NCBI RefSeq assembly: GCF_022682495.2
Contig: NC_071394.1
Coordinates: forward strand, 24,028,470-24,092,469
DNA from: Desmodus rotundus
Taxonomy: Eukaryota; Chordata; Mammalia; Chiroptera; Phyllostomidae
Direction of reading: 5' to 3'
DNA length: 64,000 nt
Shown here: one piece after another, positions 1 to 11,895 of the stretch
How the letters are laid out: every line of letters begins with the position of its first letter
Numbering within the stretch: position 1 is the stretch's first letter
The notes under the pieces: model-generated
The model's database searches: none
What the model was told of the DNA's origin: nothing
What the model saw: only the letters and a program-made list of their open reading frames with translations
Translations under genes and position numbers: made by a program

Positions 1-435
1 TTGCAATAACTCACAGCAGCTATTAAATGTCAGAACAGAGGTTAGAGGCCAGGTCTGACTGACCCAGTGTCTGCTCTCTTAATCACAATGCTACCTTTCC
101 CCTAACCAGCTGGAAAGAAGTAAAAACCACATTGGAACAGATATAACAGCCCAAACGGCACAGCGACCTTCCTTGGAAGGTAAAAGAAATCATAGCTAAA
201 GCAAAGTAAGCCATTGTTCCAAAAGAAGCTGCATGTAATTTGCCCCTCTCCATCTACCTACCTCTGGCGTTCGGGATTTTACAAAAAGCCTGTGCTCTAA
301 ACTCAGAAGCAGTCGGAAGTGTTTGTCTTCAATCTGTCTTGTAAATTGACATGTAGAAGAAAGAGGTGAGAATATTAAGCAGCTCGCAGTTTGAAGGCAC
401 GGGACAGGTGTTACACTCCCGTTTTCACTTCTTGC
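1..435. other. unassigned single-copy-looking sequence
   Basis: I see no gene, RNA or repeat that I can name here. The open frame across 196-453 on the minus strand has no recognisable domain. Confidence 0.5.
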
Positions 436-603
436 CTCGTTTATTCTTCTCACAGCCTGTGAGGCTGGTACTGTAGAATCCCTGTTTTTATAGATGGATA
501 TGCAGAGAAAATGAAAATACAGAAAAGTTAATAACTAGCCTTAAGTCATGCAGCTAGTAAGTAAAAGAACAGAGGTTTAACCTGGGCGGTGTGATCCAGT
601 GCC
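436..603 (-). repeat. MIR SINE fragment
   Basis: Reading along the plus strand, this follows the reverse complement of MIR: a 'cctgtgaggctggtactgt' block, then 'atagatgg', then a 'catgcagctagtaagt' block. These are the standard landmarks of an antisense MIR. The copy is diverged, as expected for an ancient tRNA-derived SINE. Confidence 0.75.
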
Positions 604-1505
604 TTCTTAAGACGTTTCTGGGGCCAATGCAAACTGGATGCTAAATGACACTTTTGTTTTGTTTTGTTTTCAGCAGAGGTTCCCACTACTCTCACGTTTT
701 CTGCAGGACCCACTGAGTCACTGTGCTGTGCCACCTTAGCCCTCCCTCCAGCTCAAGGCTAGATGAAACACATGAGGAAATTCATGGAGGGTTTGCAGAG
801 GCAGGGAACGACGATTATTCTGGGTTGCGTCACTTTCCTTCCCTACGTGTCACCATCCTTAGCTGAGAGCTGGGAGGTGACCCTGCTCGTTGCCATGTTG
901 AACCAGGGAAGGGAGCTTCAAAAGAATCATTTGGGAAGCAAAACACATACCCTGTGCATTTTGAAGGATGCAGGGACCAGGTGTCACTTATACATGAGAA
1001 GTTGAAATGGAGAGAGTCTGGGACCACCAAACTAGTCCAGTGCTGGGGGATCCCCAAGGAACCTCTGCAGGAACCCTTGGAGGAAAGAGTTAACATTGGA
1101 CATTCGCCATTCACAGATGACCCCAAGCCATAGACATTCCCTGTCCTCCCAACCCCTATAATCAAGCCTGGAGAAGCCCCAAAACAGTAGATGCTGATAA
1201 CCGGCAGGGTGAGGGGGCAGGTGGAGAAAGGAAGAGAAACTGACGACCCTCTCCTCATCCACCACAAGCCTCCGGTCCTGAGGTGGGGCTGTGCTGGGAG
1301 AAAGGAAGAGCTCTAACTTAACTTTTCCAGAGACAAGACCCCAGTAGAGAACTAGAACGAGGCATGAGCTCTTTAGAGCCCATATTGGAAAAAGGTAAAT
1401 ATAGGGTGAAATTATGCTTACTAGCTTGCTAGTTACATGCGTTGGGCAACAAATGTAACACAATTTTACGTTTCCTTGAACAAAAGAAAAAATGAGAATG
1501 TGGGT
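604..1505. other. unassigned stretch
   Basis: Nothing here could be named. Open frames on the minus strand between 830 and 1463 overlap one another in different frames and match no family known to me. Confidence 0.45.
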
Positions 1506-1600
1506 TTCTTATGAAGATTAAATGAGATACTGCATGCAATCTCTTCTATTGCCTGACACGTGGTAAGCAATCCATAAATAATAGGTGTTATTATTATGAC
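1506..1600 (+). repeat. MIR 3' end
   Basis: The sequence 'gattaaatgaga', then 'gcctgacacgtggtaagcaa', then a terminal run ending in 'ttattatta' matches the 3' third of MIR in sense orientation. Confidence 0.65.
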
Positions 1601-1689
1601 TGCCTGTGATGTCATGTTATTCTCCCAATAAGTCTGTCAGAAGCCCCAGCAGTTTTTTGCAGAAGAGCCTGCATTTGCAAGAACAGTGT

Positions 1690-1800
1690 TGCATAATAAA
1701 ACAGTATGGACCTGGGAGAAAGACAGATGCTGGGCTCAATTCTAGCTTTTTCACTCGTGGATTATGTGATCTCAAGCGTGGTATTTACTTTCTGAGACAG
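1690..1800 (+). repeat. MIR fragment
   Basis: Core landmarks of MIR are visible in sense orientation: 'gatgctgggctcaattctag' and then a 'gattatgtgatctcaag' block. It runs directly into an L2 3' end. Confidence 0.55.
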
Positions 1801-1906
1801 TGTCTTCATCTGGATTCTTCCCTGTCTTATTCACGTTTTTTTTCCTCCAGAGCCTGGAACACTTTAAGGCAGAAAGAATAAATATTTACTGAATGAATGA
1901 ATTCCT
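1801..1906 (+). repeat. L2 3'-terminal fragment
   Basis: The order 'tgtcttattcac', then 'agagcctggaacac', then 'aataaatatttactgaatga' is the typical 3' end of LINE L2 in sense orientation. Confidence 0.6.
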
Positions 1907-2839
1907 CATAAAACTGTAACAACAACACCTATTCCACACCGATCAGGGCATTAGAGGCAATAATGCATTTGGCAAGATAATACATCGGCACATTAATTTT
2001 TGTCTTATTGTTGCTTTTCTAGGAAATTTCAAAAAACGAGAAGCTAGCTTTTCTCCCCCCCACCCTTCTCCTGTGTCCTGGTAGAAGAGGCCTCTGTCTT
2101 GGACTCCTGGACACAGAGGGAGAAACCTCTTGGGTTGCTTAAGCTGCTCTGAAGACTCCCCTAACACAGGCCCATCCGGGCAAAGTGGGTCCTTGGAGGG
2201 GAGTTAGGGAGAGGAGATGCGGAGGTGGCAGGTGATCCGAGGAAGAAGGGAAGGCCCACCTCCAGGTACTGGGCAAACTAGGCCTTGGAGGAGAGCAGAA
2301 ACCTGCTCCCAAAGACGGGAAATGCTCTAATGGAGGTGACTCATGGATGAGTGGGGATTTAATACCAAGCACCTCAAGGCTGGGCAATGGCCCAGGGACT
2401 AAGATGACAAAGAGAGAAGATACACAAAATAAATATCTTAATAACAATCGATCAAAGAGTAGAGGCCTTTCTCTAGCCTTCTGTTGGTGCAAATTCTGAG
2501 ATTATGGTATTCCCCCATGCCCATCCCCAAGGGAGTGGAAGAAGCCTATATCTCTCCAACAAGAATTAAAATTGAATTTCTTGCCAACCCTAGCTGATCT
2601 GGGCCAACGCAGGTATAATCTGATTCCATTTAAAAAGGAAATATAGCGGTGGTTGCACATGAGCGTTGTGGAGCTAATTCATGCAAGTCCTGTACACCCA
2701 AGGTCCTGATCTAATGTTTGGCCCAGTAGAAGCTTAACAGATGTTAGCTCACTCCTCCGACTGACTAAAAAGTTCTGTGATGGTCATCTGTCACTCTTGG
2801 AATTGATAGAAGAAAGCTCCTGCATCTCCACTCCTATAG
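1907..2839. other. mostly unassigned, possible short MIR tail at 2700-2755
   Basis: I see no gene. The open frame at 2139-2492 on the minus strand has no recognisable domain. A short stretch near 2700-2755 resembles the end of MIR or L2 but is too short to be sure. Confidence 0.4.
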
Positions 2840-3085
2840 CCAGCTGAATGTTCCCCCAAACTTCTCCACCCACTATCTTTTGATTCCTTAAAGACATTAT
2901 GTAAATACCCATCTTTCTGCCCTTTCTTTGAATCTGTCTTCCTGCCTGAATTATTGGACCTTCTTTCTATTCCTTGAGGTCTTGTCCACCCTCCAAATAT
3001 CACCTCCTGTCTTTATTCCTTTACAAAGACTTTCCAGTGCTTATCAAAGACAGTGCTAGCACTTAATAAAGGCTTCATGTATTCA
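2840..3085 (+). repeat. L2 3'UTR-type fragment
   Basis: Pyrimidine-rich sequence with 'attggaccttctttctattc', a 'cacctcctgtctttattcct' block and an 'agtgctagcacttaataaag' block resembles the L2 3' end. It is strongly diverged. Confidence 0.5.
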
Positions 3086-3138
3086 GACATGTTTCTTTTT
3101 TAAATTTTTATTCAATGTATTTAAATTAAAAAAAAAAA

Positions 3139-3905
3139 AAGCTGTTCACCCATTTCTCCCATCTTCTCTTCCCTGCCTTTGGCAACCACTAGCCTGTTCT
3201 CTGCATCTACGAGCTTGGTTTTGTCTTGTTTGGGGGGGCAGGGGGTGGGTGTCATTATTTTGGTTTGGTTTGATTTGGTTTTCCACAGTGGTTGCACCCA
3301 TTTATTAATACATTCCCACCAATAGCACACAAGTTTCCTTCCCTCTACATCCTCACCAACTCCTACTGTTTCTGTCTATTTGATAATAGCTATTCTAACA
3401 GGTGTGAGACAGTATCTCACTGTGGTTTTGATTTGCATCCCCCTCATAATTAATGATGTCGGGCCTCTTTCCATGCACCTGTTGACCATCTGTGTGTCCT
3501 CTTTGGGAAAATGTCTATTCAGACCTTGACTTGTGTGAGTTCTTTGTGTATTTTGGACACTAGCCCCTTATCGGATATCTAATGTGTGGTCATTTTTTTC
3601 TCATTCAGTAGGTTGACCCTTTGTTTTGTGCAGGGTTTCCTTTTGTGTACAGAAGCTTTTTAGTTTGATGTAGCCCCACTTATTCATTTTTGTTGCTTTT
3701 ACTTTTGTTAATTAGATTCAAAAAATCATCACCAAGACATATATCAGGCAGCTGACCGCCTATGTTTTCTTCTAGGAGTTTTATGGCTTCAGGCCTCATG
3801 TTCAAGTCTGTAGTCCTTTTTGAGTTAATTTTTGTGTAGGGGTAAGATAGTGGTCCAGTTTCATTCTTTTGCATGTGCCTGTCCAATTTCTCCAACTCCA
3901 TTCAC
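3139..3905 (-). mobile_element. 5'-truncated L1, ORF2 C-terminus and 3'UTR
   Basis: On the minus strand, translated pieces match the C-terminal part of the L1 reverse transcriptase protein. One piece within 3680-3901 contains YPYTKINSK followed by EENIGG. A piece within 3121-3330 contains CYWWECINKWVQPLWK, the cysteine-rich end of ORF2. The pieces lie in different frames with stops between them, so the element is dead. The lower coordinates hold 3'UTR sequence with the 'ctttggcaaccactagcctg' landmark, next to an A/T-rich end near 3120-3140. The 5' truncation is usual for target-primed reverse transcription. Confidence 0.9.
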
Positions 3906-3933
3906 TGAAGAGGCATGCTTCTTGTTCAGATAT

Positions 3934-4140
3934 TCATTCATTCAACAAGTAGTTCTTCAAGTGCTTACTATACTCTAAATGCCATGAAAGTCAATTTTTT
4001 GGCCTAATTTGTTCACTCCTATGTTCCCAATGCTTATCACAGTGTTCTATGTATTTTATATGTCAGTAAATATTTCTTAAATGAATGAATACATAAATGC
4101 TGGGAATACGATGATGAGCAAAAGAAACAGGTTCTTGTTA
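3934..4140 (-). repeat. L2 antisense fragment, interrupted
   Basis: Antisense L2 3'-end sequence begins with 'attcattcattcaacaagta', reaches 'ctctaaatgcca' near 3983, and appears to resume at about 4097 with 'tgctgggaatacgatgatga'. A sense-strand L2 end lies between the two parts. Confidence 0.5.
3995..4096 (+). repeat. L2 3' end nested in an antisense L2
   Basis: Sense landmarks are 'ttgttcactcctatgttccc', then 'tatcacagtgttctatg', then 'taaatatttcttaaatgaat'. The sequence 'taaatgc' occurs on both sides, which could be a short target duplication or chance. Confidence 0.5.
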
Positions 4141-4654
4141 ATAATTATGGTGTTGTCTTATTAGTGATTACAATGGCAAGTCTTTCTTCTCCATGACATA
4201 GAGATGATAATGCCCAACAAGGTTCCGGTCTAGACCCTCTCCTGTGTCTGTTCGCACTCCAGTGGCAACGCCGTCCACTCCTGCAGCTCCAGCCACCCTC
4301 TCTGTGCACGTGAATTTGTCTGATTAAGGATTGATTTTCTTCTTGCAGGGAAAAAGATAAAAATAACTTTATTTCTGTCTACATGAATGGACCTCAACTG
4401 GAGACCTACACCCTTAGGCTTCAGGTCACCAACTGTTCTCCCAAGATACAGAGGAGATGAAAGAAGATCCATAGACAAAGACACACGTTAGTATTGTACA
4501 TTTTCACCACTCCACGTAAATTCAATTCGTGCTGGCAGAAGAAAAAAAATTGTACATAAGATTTGGGCTTCTGTTCATGACCGTAAGATCCGGCAAAGGA
4601 GGAAAAGCACTTCCATGAACAGTCCCAATAGTGTAACAATAGCAGGCCAGGCAG

Positions 4655-4835
4655 GTATTCTGTGTGTGTTAACTTAGTTAATACCACCATCCTTATACAT
4701 TATTCCCAATTTACGGATAGAGAAATTGAGGCTTTGAGAAGCTTAGTAATATCCCCAAAGTTAATGGATTCTGTGAACAACCAGGTTGGACTCAGCTGGA
4801 GCCAAAGCAAAAGTTTTAACCACTCTGTCATATTG
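4655..4835 (-). repeat. MIR SINE fragment
   Basis: Antisense MIR landmarks are 'ttatacattattcccaattt', 'agagaaattgaggctttgag' and a closing 'gttttaaccactctgtcat'. It covers most of the MIR length. Confidence 0.75.
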
Positions 4836-5159
4836 TCCTTGAAAATATGAGGTGGTATTTGCCTGGAAGGGCAAAGCTCCCCCAGTAGGATTATCCCGGA
4901 CAGACCTTGCCAAGACGGCCGGGAGAAACAAGTGTACATTTCTAATTCTGACATCCTTTCTGAGTTCTAGACCATGTTTGTAACTGCTGGGCTCTAAAGA
5001 GCTTCACCAGATTCTCCCAGCAGTCCATTCAGCTCAAGCTGAAATCGTTGCCTTGCCTTCCACACCAGTTTCCCTTTCGGAGTTCTCTAGTCCTGTGAAT
5101 ATTATCCGTGTATTTTCATTCATCCTGTCTAGAAAAATAAATATCTGTTTTCACTCTTC

Positions 5160-5690
5160 CCACTCCTGTCCACTCTACTCCAAATTAATTGTCATGTCCT
5201 ATAGATTTGACTTCTGTAATATCTTTTAAACATGACCCCTTAATCCAATTGCTACAGCTTCAATTCTGGTTTCCATCCATCACTGTGTAATAGCTATTAG
5301 CCTTGCAACTGTTTAGCCTGCATTCTGTCCACAAAGCCTTTGAAACCTCTCTGAAATCTATCCAGAGAACCTTTACTATAGTAGTCTTCTTGGAGCACAA
5401 TTCTAATCACATCGCTACCCTATTTATAAATCGAAGCTTCCGTGATATCTCTCACCCCTGCAATTGCGTACCAGAATTCATACAAAATCCCTCACCTGCC
5501 ATTTTCCTCCAAGACACCTCCTGAGCTTTTTCTACAATGGTTTCTTCCCAGGTTTCTTCCACAAATCATAGTTTCTTGCCAAATGGCTTTGTATGGACAG
5601 CCTCTCCTACTAATGAAGTCGTCTCATCCCTCAAGGCCCACATCAGAGGAAACTTCCAAGAAGTTCCCAGGAGGTGCTCCAGCATCATCC
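5160..5690 (+). repeat. L2 block
   Basis: A pyrimidine-rich, strongly diverged block contains the L2-type 'ccactctactccaaattaat' start, 'aattctaatcacatcgctac', and a terminal 'cctcaaggcccacatcagag' then 'ttccaagaagttcccaggag' section. The 182-codon frame at 5442-5990 is a chance product of this sequence. Confidence 0.55.
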
Positions 5691-8653
5691 ATGCCCCGAC
5701 GCCCTGTGTCTGTTTCTAGTGATAACCCTGGCCTTAGCCACCACTCTAGATTGCTCTCCCCCAAACTGGTTTCACTTGAGGCCCTCATTTACAAACAGCT
5801 GTCCCCAACCACAGTCATTTGCATCCATCAGGCACATCACAGAACATTAAACCTCAAATGCAAAGGTAAAAGTTCTCTTTCTCCAAGTGCACTTGTTGGT
5901 CCCTGCCCCAATGTTCCCCACACCCACACCATTAAAATGCACTGGCAAGGTTGGTCCTTTCCAAAAACACAGAAGTGTGCTCCAAAGTAAGTTAGTGTTT
6001 CCACCTCTACCTATCAACAGCTTCAGGGCAATTTTCTCATTGTAAAACCATGTATTTCTTTTGGTTACCTCTCAGGAAATGTATCTCCTCGAATACATGA
6101 ATGAACCAATAAATCAGTTCTCCTTTAGTTCATGCATCCTTGTCTTTTCCTCTCACTCGAGACCTCAGGAATTTCTCCCACATCTGAGTGCTATATTTTG
6201 TGGTATTTTATTAGCAAAAATCCATTGCAATCTCACACTTGACCTATAGATATTGGGGGTATGTGGTTCAAGGCCTCTTGAAATCCAGGCAAGGGAATCT
6301 GTATGTAACTTGGTAAGCAATATGGAGCCACGGAAACTGTGCACTGAATTTCAAAATAATAAAGGACTAATTCTTTACTTTATCAAGACTACGAATTTGG
6401 CATACTATATATTAGTATTTTTTAGAGTACGGGATGTTCTATTAATTTGTTTTCCTTTACAAGATGCTACTGGTAAACTTTTCATGCCTACAAGGCAGGA
6501 TCAGCGTTTCCATAGACTCCTGTAAAAAAAAAAAAAGTTCCAGATTGGAGAATTTTCAAATACTCCTCCTCACTTTTGCCAATCACATTTCAAAAGAGAT
6601 AGTACTTGCATATTCAAGGTGAAATCCCAAGAAAATATGCCTCATGCCCAGTAATATAGAGTAATTATTTCGACATTTTTGAACTGGCACCATCTTCAAA
6701 ATATGTCACCTCAAACTGTGCAATAGACATACATAGGTATGAATTAGCCAGGCTAATTATCCAGACTTGTTTAGACTAATCAAGTGATGAAACTGCTTCA
6801 GTCTGTTGGGTTTTCCTTGAACAACTAACAATAAAACATGAACTTGTTATGACTAGTAAAGTACACAAATACAATTTGCAACAAAGAAAGAAATTCTGTG
6901 TTCCCTGAATGCAGGTCTTGCTCACAAAGCTGGTCCACAGCCGAGTCTGCCTCCAAAGGTGCTTTGAAGTAAAGTCTGTCTCCTTCCAGCAGAAAATCAA
7001 TACCGCATGCTGGAGGGGAAGATGGAGAGTTAAACCGTCCTCTCATGGGTGAGCAAACACCACCTCCGTGCGAGGCATGGCGAAGCGCACATCTGCAGGC
7101 TGCAAGACAGACTCCAAATAAAAACCCTCTCTGAGCAAATTGGTGAGGCGACGCGAAGGCTTAGCCCGAAGCTGGCACGGCAGACTCAGAGCCCTTTGCC
7201 TTATATAATTTCATTTCCATGCAGCTACAGATCAGCGTGCGCTTGCAAAATGACATAATGTGCCATTTACCCAGCTGTTATTCCAGCAAACCTATTCTTT
7301 GCACGTCAATTTGCCTACCTGCCTAATACATCCACAGGAAGGCAGGGAGGGACAGGCAAAGTTTTCTCCATCACACTGTGTTCGTTCTTGGCCTCTCCTT
7401 TATCTCAAAATACCTGTCCCTCCCACAGTTAGACAAAATCACAGGCCTCAAAGCTTCAGTGAATGCAAGCTTTGCCTAGGTTCTCTGCAGGGCTATCACT
7501 ACTTTCTGAGAAAGATAAATGTTTTTTTCACATCCTTTGTGTCTTAACCTGGTTATGTCTCCTTCTCCCAGGTCTAAAACAAAGCTGCGTTTCCTCTTGG
7601 CATCTCCCTCGCTGCTCTCCCATTTTTCCTGAATTGCTGGGGTATTTCTGGCTTCTCCCCACGTTGAGTCAGACTGGAGTAAGGGTTGCAGAAAGCTTCT
7701 AACATCCTCTCTAAATACTAAAGGTAGGCAGGCTCCTGCCGCTCTCAGCAGCCCACACCCTCAGGCTACTCTTTTCCCACTACAATGACGATAAAAGATA
7801 AGACCCCGTTCAAACGTTCCTGTGCTGGGAACCAGCTGAAAGCAGGGCTTTGAAAATACAAAACATTGCCGGTTCCCAGGGACAAAACTCCCATCTTTCT
7901 TTGGGCCACCACGAAGCTCTTCAGCACCCCCGGCAGAAGGGAGCCCTCATCACTCAGGGTGCGTCAGACGCGCTGTGAGAAACGCAGAAGGGACCAGGTG
8001 CATGACGAGGAGGGACTGAGGGGCCTTCCCTGGGTGAATCAGGGAGCAAAGCAAGCTGCTCTGCCTTTTCCCACCACAGCTCCCAGACCGCTGCTCAGAG
8101 GGAAGCACTTAACTTTTCCTATTGATCTTCTTCACGATTAATTGAGCCAGAATGTGAGGTGATTGCTGAGCTATTAATTTCTCCTAATACTGAATGATGT
8201 CTGTATATGTGCTCTTCAGATAATAGCATATGAAGTAAGGAAAAGGCACATGTACTTGGGTTTACAAAGCAGTCATGTATTTGTAAATTTTTGATGAATT
8301 TTAAAAATCAGAGCAGAGCTCTTGGGGGCTTCATTATTTGAAAACATTTTACTGTATAGCTGCTTATAAAACACATAACATTTCTGGTCATATGGTTATT
8401 CTCATGTATTTTTTTTTTCAAATAGAACATAATTTTCTCACTTTAAAATGAGCATAGTAGTATGTTTCTTCAATAGAAAATGTCCCTAGATTTCTGTTCA
8501 GCAGTGCTCATTGGGGCTCAACTTTGAGTACTCTATAGCCAAATTCTGGAATAATCCAGACCTAACTTCGGTATCTCACACAAGCCCCAGAGTTCGACAC
8601 GCTAGGGAGAAGGTCGCAACCCTGTTTTAGGTTGGAGCCCACCTTCACAGAGC
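5691..8653. other. long unassigned region with a CpG-bearing patch
   Basis: I cannot name a gene here. A 12-base A run lies near 6523-6535. The stretch 7036-7180 carries about ten CpG dinucleotides, many for this CpG-poor window, but has no recognisable reading frame. Around 8130-8190 there are clustered ATTAATTG and ATTAATTT motifs that look like homeodomain sites, which is inference only. Confidence 0.35.
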
Positions 8654-8698
8654 TGCCCCGCCCACAACTGCAGTCCCTCTGCGGGCTCCAATATAAAG
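8654..8698 (+). promoter_or_regulatory. possible GC box plus TATA-like motif
   Basis: 'gccccgcccac' at about 8654-8664 is a good Sp1-type GC box, and 'atataaag' follows near 8691-8698. The arrangement resembles a minimal promoter, but no transcript or gene follows, and a (TC)n tract starts 50 bp downstream. This may be chance. Confidence 0.15.
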
Positions 8699-8744
8699 GA
8701 GGGGAATGTCTGCGGTACCTGCTATCTTCCTATCCTAATCACTT

Positions 8745-8746
<2 letters not shown>

Positions 8747-8802
<56 letters not shown>
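8747..8802. repeat. (TC)28 microsatellite
   Basis: Fifty-six bases of uninterrupted TC dinucleotide repeat. The perfect array suggests recent expansion and likely length polymorphism. Confidence 0.99.
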
Positions 8803-8805
<3 letters not shown>

Positions 8806-9006
8806 GATTTTTAAATCACTTTCATAGTGAGTTCTCTAACAATTAGACCTCCTAAAAATGAAATGAGCTTACTACTGAGATAGCCATTTGCTTCTCAGTG
8901 AGGATATTCTGCTAAAATCTGGATATCCACTCATCAGATATGCTGTAGGAATATCTTACAGATCGAAGGTCATTTTAACCAACTAGTAAGATGATTTTCT
9001 TAAGTT

Positions 9007-9030
9007 TGTGTGTGTGTATATATATATGTA
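9007..9030. repeat. short TG/TA tract
   Basis: A TG run passes directly into a TA run, about 24 bases in all. Confidence 0.9.
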
Positions 9031-9039
9031 TTTATTTAT

Positions 9040-9310
9040 CATGGCAAATAGACATAAAAATTACTGTTAGTGACATTTAGTATAAACATTCACAATGTTG
9101 TGCAACTCTAACCTCTATCAAGTTCCAGAACGTCGCACCCTAAAAGGAAACCTGTACCCACGAAGCAGTCACTGCCCATCCTCCCTCTCCGTTTCCCAGC
9201 CCCTGGCAACCAATATCTGTTTTCCATCTATCTCTATGGATATTTCATATAAATGGAATCATACAATCTGTGGTCTTTTGTTCTGGCTTCATTCTTGTGT
9301 CATCAGCAGC
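9040..9310 (-). mobile_element. old L1 3'UTR fragment
   Basis: The antisense order 'cattcacaatgttgtgcaac', then 'ccctaaaaggaaacctgtac', then 'cagcccctggcaaccaatat', then 'ttcatataaatggaatcata' is the familiar 3' region of ancient L1M-type elements. No coding part remains. Confidence 0.8.
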
Positions 9311-9819
9311 CCTCCTGGCTACAAATCACCAAGTCAATTGCTTTGAGGTCCATCTTTCATTTCCATCCTCTCTCTTCCTTTCCCAGCCATTCACCTGTGT
9401 TGTCGGCATGTTGCTCTGCCTGAGATCGCTGGTCTGGGACTGCCGTCCCCACGGAGCTCCTCCTGGCCGCTGCGCTGACAGCCCTTCTTGGGACTGCCTG
9501 TGGAGCTGGAAGAGCAGCAAACCACCCTCGGACTTCTCCAAGGTTTTCATATTTTAAAATAAGATGTGAGAGGCACTTTTCCCCTCCCGACAAATTTAAG
9601 TAGCAATTAGCTGGTAACAGACAATCTCCCCCAAAGTGTCACAATGTGCTTGTACCTCACAGAGCCACCCTCACCTCGGCTCCAAGTGCAAGGTTTGCTT
9701 AGGGCCACAGCTGGCAGTGCTCACCCCCTTCCAGACGTTCACCTGCAAGCAGTGCACATGTATCCTTCTCCCAGGTCTAAAACACCTGCATTGCCTGTGG
9801 GTTAAGGGCAGCAACATAA
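9311..9819. other. unassigned GC-richer stretch
   Basis: The stretch 9390-9540 is richer in G and C than its surroundings. Frames are open on both strands but none is recognisable. Confidence 0.35.
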
Positions 9820-10005
9820 GGAAAAGCAGACTGTGGTGTGCTGGTGAGAGTGCTGGACTCCAAGCAGCAAGATCTAGGTTCAAATCCTATCTCTGCCATT
9901 TATTAGGACATCACTACGGGCAAGTCGGAGAACAACCTGAACCTTAGGTTTAAAAGGAAGGTTGTTTTAAACAGTGGCTAACCTCACTAGATTGTTGCCA
10001 AGATC
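9820..10005 (+). repeat. MIR SINE, 5' and core
   Basis: Sense MIR landmarks are 'gagtgctggactccaagcag', then 'gatctaggttcaaatcctat', then 'ctctgccatttattagg'. The internal Pol III B box is still visible. Confidence 0.75.
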
Positions 10006-10734
10006 AAAGTCCAGAAAACAACCACGTACACAAAAGGCTCCCTGCAAATTGTGACCAGATTCTCCAGATGTCCAATGGTATATAAGCATCACACAGGCAG
10101 GAACTCTCACATGATTTCTGCCTCCAGGCCTAATGCATCATTCAAGACATAGCACACACTCACTTCATAAGATTTTAATGAATTAGTGAAAGAAAGAATA
10201 GTGTTATTATTAGTGGTCACCAGGGCCACACAATTAGCCTCCAATGAGCATCTATAGGCAACTATCCAGACCGTTTTAGTAACTGAGTTATCCCAAGGCA
10301 GCATCTTATTCCATTAGAGTTCTTCTGAATGATACTAGACTTAGAAAGGAAACACAATACACAAAATGATACGAGACTTAGAAAGAAAACATTCATTAAT
10401 CTAACAGGAAGAAAAAGATGACTTTGACCTGAGATGGGCTCTTTTTAGGAGCTAAGAAATGTGACTCGTAATTTACCTTGTCTGGGACTCCTTCCTCCTG
10501 GTGTCTCTCTCCCCACAGTGTGATCATGCCTTTACTCCATGCCCCCAACACAAAGTAATTTACTCCCAAGTGTGTGTAACATCCTTAATGTTATGTTTTC
10601 AAGTCTAGAGGCTTCTCCTGAACTGGAGCTAGCTAACTCTTCTTCCCTGCCTTCTTTCCCCTCTTTCCATTCTTGTTTCTACAGTAATTTTTTATTTTCT
10701 TGTTTTTAAACAAACTATTTGTAGTATAAGTGAC

Positions 10735-10955
10735 AAGATTTTAATGTAAATCCCTGACATCATATTGTTTTACCTTAAATAATTCCATTTTTGCCCTTTA
10801 AAAAAAAAGACATTTTGTCACACAACACAATGCCATTGTTAAACCTAACAAAATAACAATAATATCTCCTCTCATCTAGTACGTACTCCACATTCAAGTT
10901 TCTCTGAAGGAATCAAAATGTTCTTTGACAGTCAGTTTCTTTGATCCAAGCCTTC
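10735..10955 (-). mobile_element. old L1 3'UTR fragment
   Basis: The antisense landmarks 'cacaacacaatgccattgtt' and 'cctaacaaaataacaataat', then 'ccacattcaagtttctctga', match an L1M-type 3'UTR. Confidence 0.6.
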
Positions 10956-11057
10956 AATGTATTAGGGATGGAAACTTTGTGTTTACTATTCTACCTCTTG
11001 GCCTTAGTGCTGCTGGAACTTACTGCCCAGTGGGTACTCGGTGGAGGGTTTTGTCCA

Positions 11058-11200
11058 TGACAGATATTTACCGACCCCTTGCGTGTGCCAAACAATGCCT
11101 TCATTGCGGGTGATGCAAATATAGATAAGATACACTTTGTCCTCAAAACCTCAAAATTTGAGTGAACCAAAATAAATGTTGAAGTATGAATGAACACAAT
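11058..11200 (-). repeat. L2 antisense fragment
   Basis: 'cagatatttaccgacccctt', then 'cgtgtgccaaacaatgcctt', then 'gatacactttgtcctcaaaa' follows the antisense L2 3' end. Confidence 0.55.
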
Positions 11201-11669
11201 CAAGGAGAATCTATCAAGCCCGATATCCACTTTGTTCCCCTTTAGAGAAGGCTTTGGAGTGGAGCTGGATGGATTTTCCCACTAGCAGCCTCAACGTATC
11301 ACTTCCTGTAGCTAAAAGTACAAATCGCAAGTTCCATTGTATGAGCGATGCATCAGAAAGTTTGCTGAACGCACATTATTTTCTGTTGTTGGTTTAGAGC
11401 TACTCTTCATGTTTTATTTTCAGAACGAAACTGGGCATTCGAATAGGAGGTCGCCCTGCCCAATGGCAGAGCAGCCCGTCGTTTAGTGGCTTTCTGTTGT
11501 CTGCAACTACAGGGCCTCCTCCTTACTCGGCCTGCCAGAGCCTCTGTCATCTGGCCTGGCAACTTCTCCAGGCTCATCTCCTGCATCACATCTTAGGCTT
11601 CACCAAAACCGAATAGCTACTGTTCCACCACCACCCCCCCCCAAAAAACCTTTCCCTACGCACACCATG

Positions 11670-11895
11670 ACCACGTTCTTGGCCTTCTCCAGGCCTCCGC
11701 TCGTGCCATTCTTCTGCAAGGGATGCTCTACCTTCCCTTTTCACATCCTCTGCCCTCTACACCTGGCCCCTACACATCATTTAAAACTCGGTTCAGGTGT
11801 TCCTTCCTCTAGGAAGCCCTCCATGATGCTACTGGGTTATGGCACCCTTCCTTGCACTTCTAGGATTTTGTATATAAATCTTGTTTAGCACCCAG
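11670..11895 (+). repeat. L2 3'UTR-type fragment
   Basis: Landmarks are 'ccattcttctgcaagggatg', 'ttcctctaggaagccctcca' and 'cttgcacttctaggattttg', in the usual L2 sense order. Confidence 0.6.

Noticed and set aside
3680..3901. 73-codon minus-strand frame as a possible gene
   Set aside because: It is the remnant of L1 ORF2.
5442..5990. 182-codon open frame, the longest in the window
   Set aside because: It runs through an L2 block and beyond, has no domain, and is within chance expectation for 64 kb.
8632..8814. Open frame ending in a serine/leucine repeat
   Set aside because: It is produced by the (TC)28 microsatellite.
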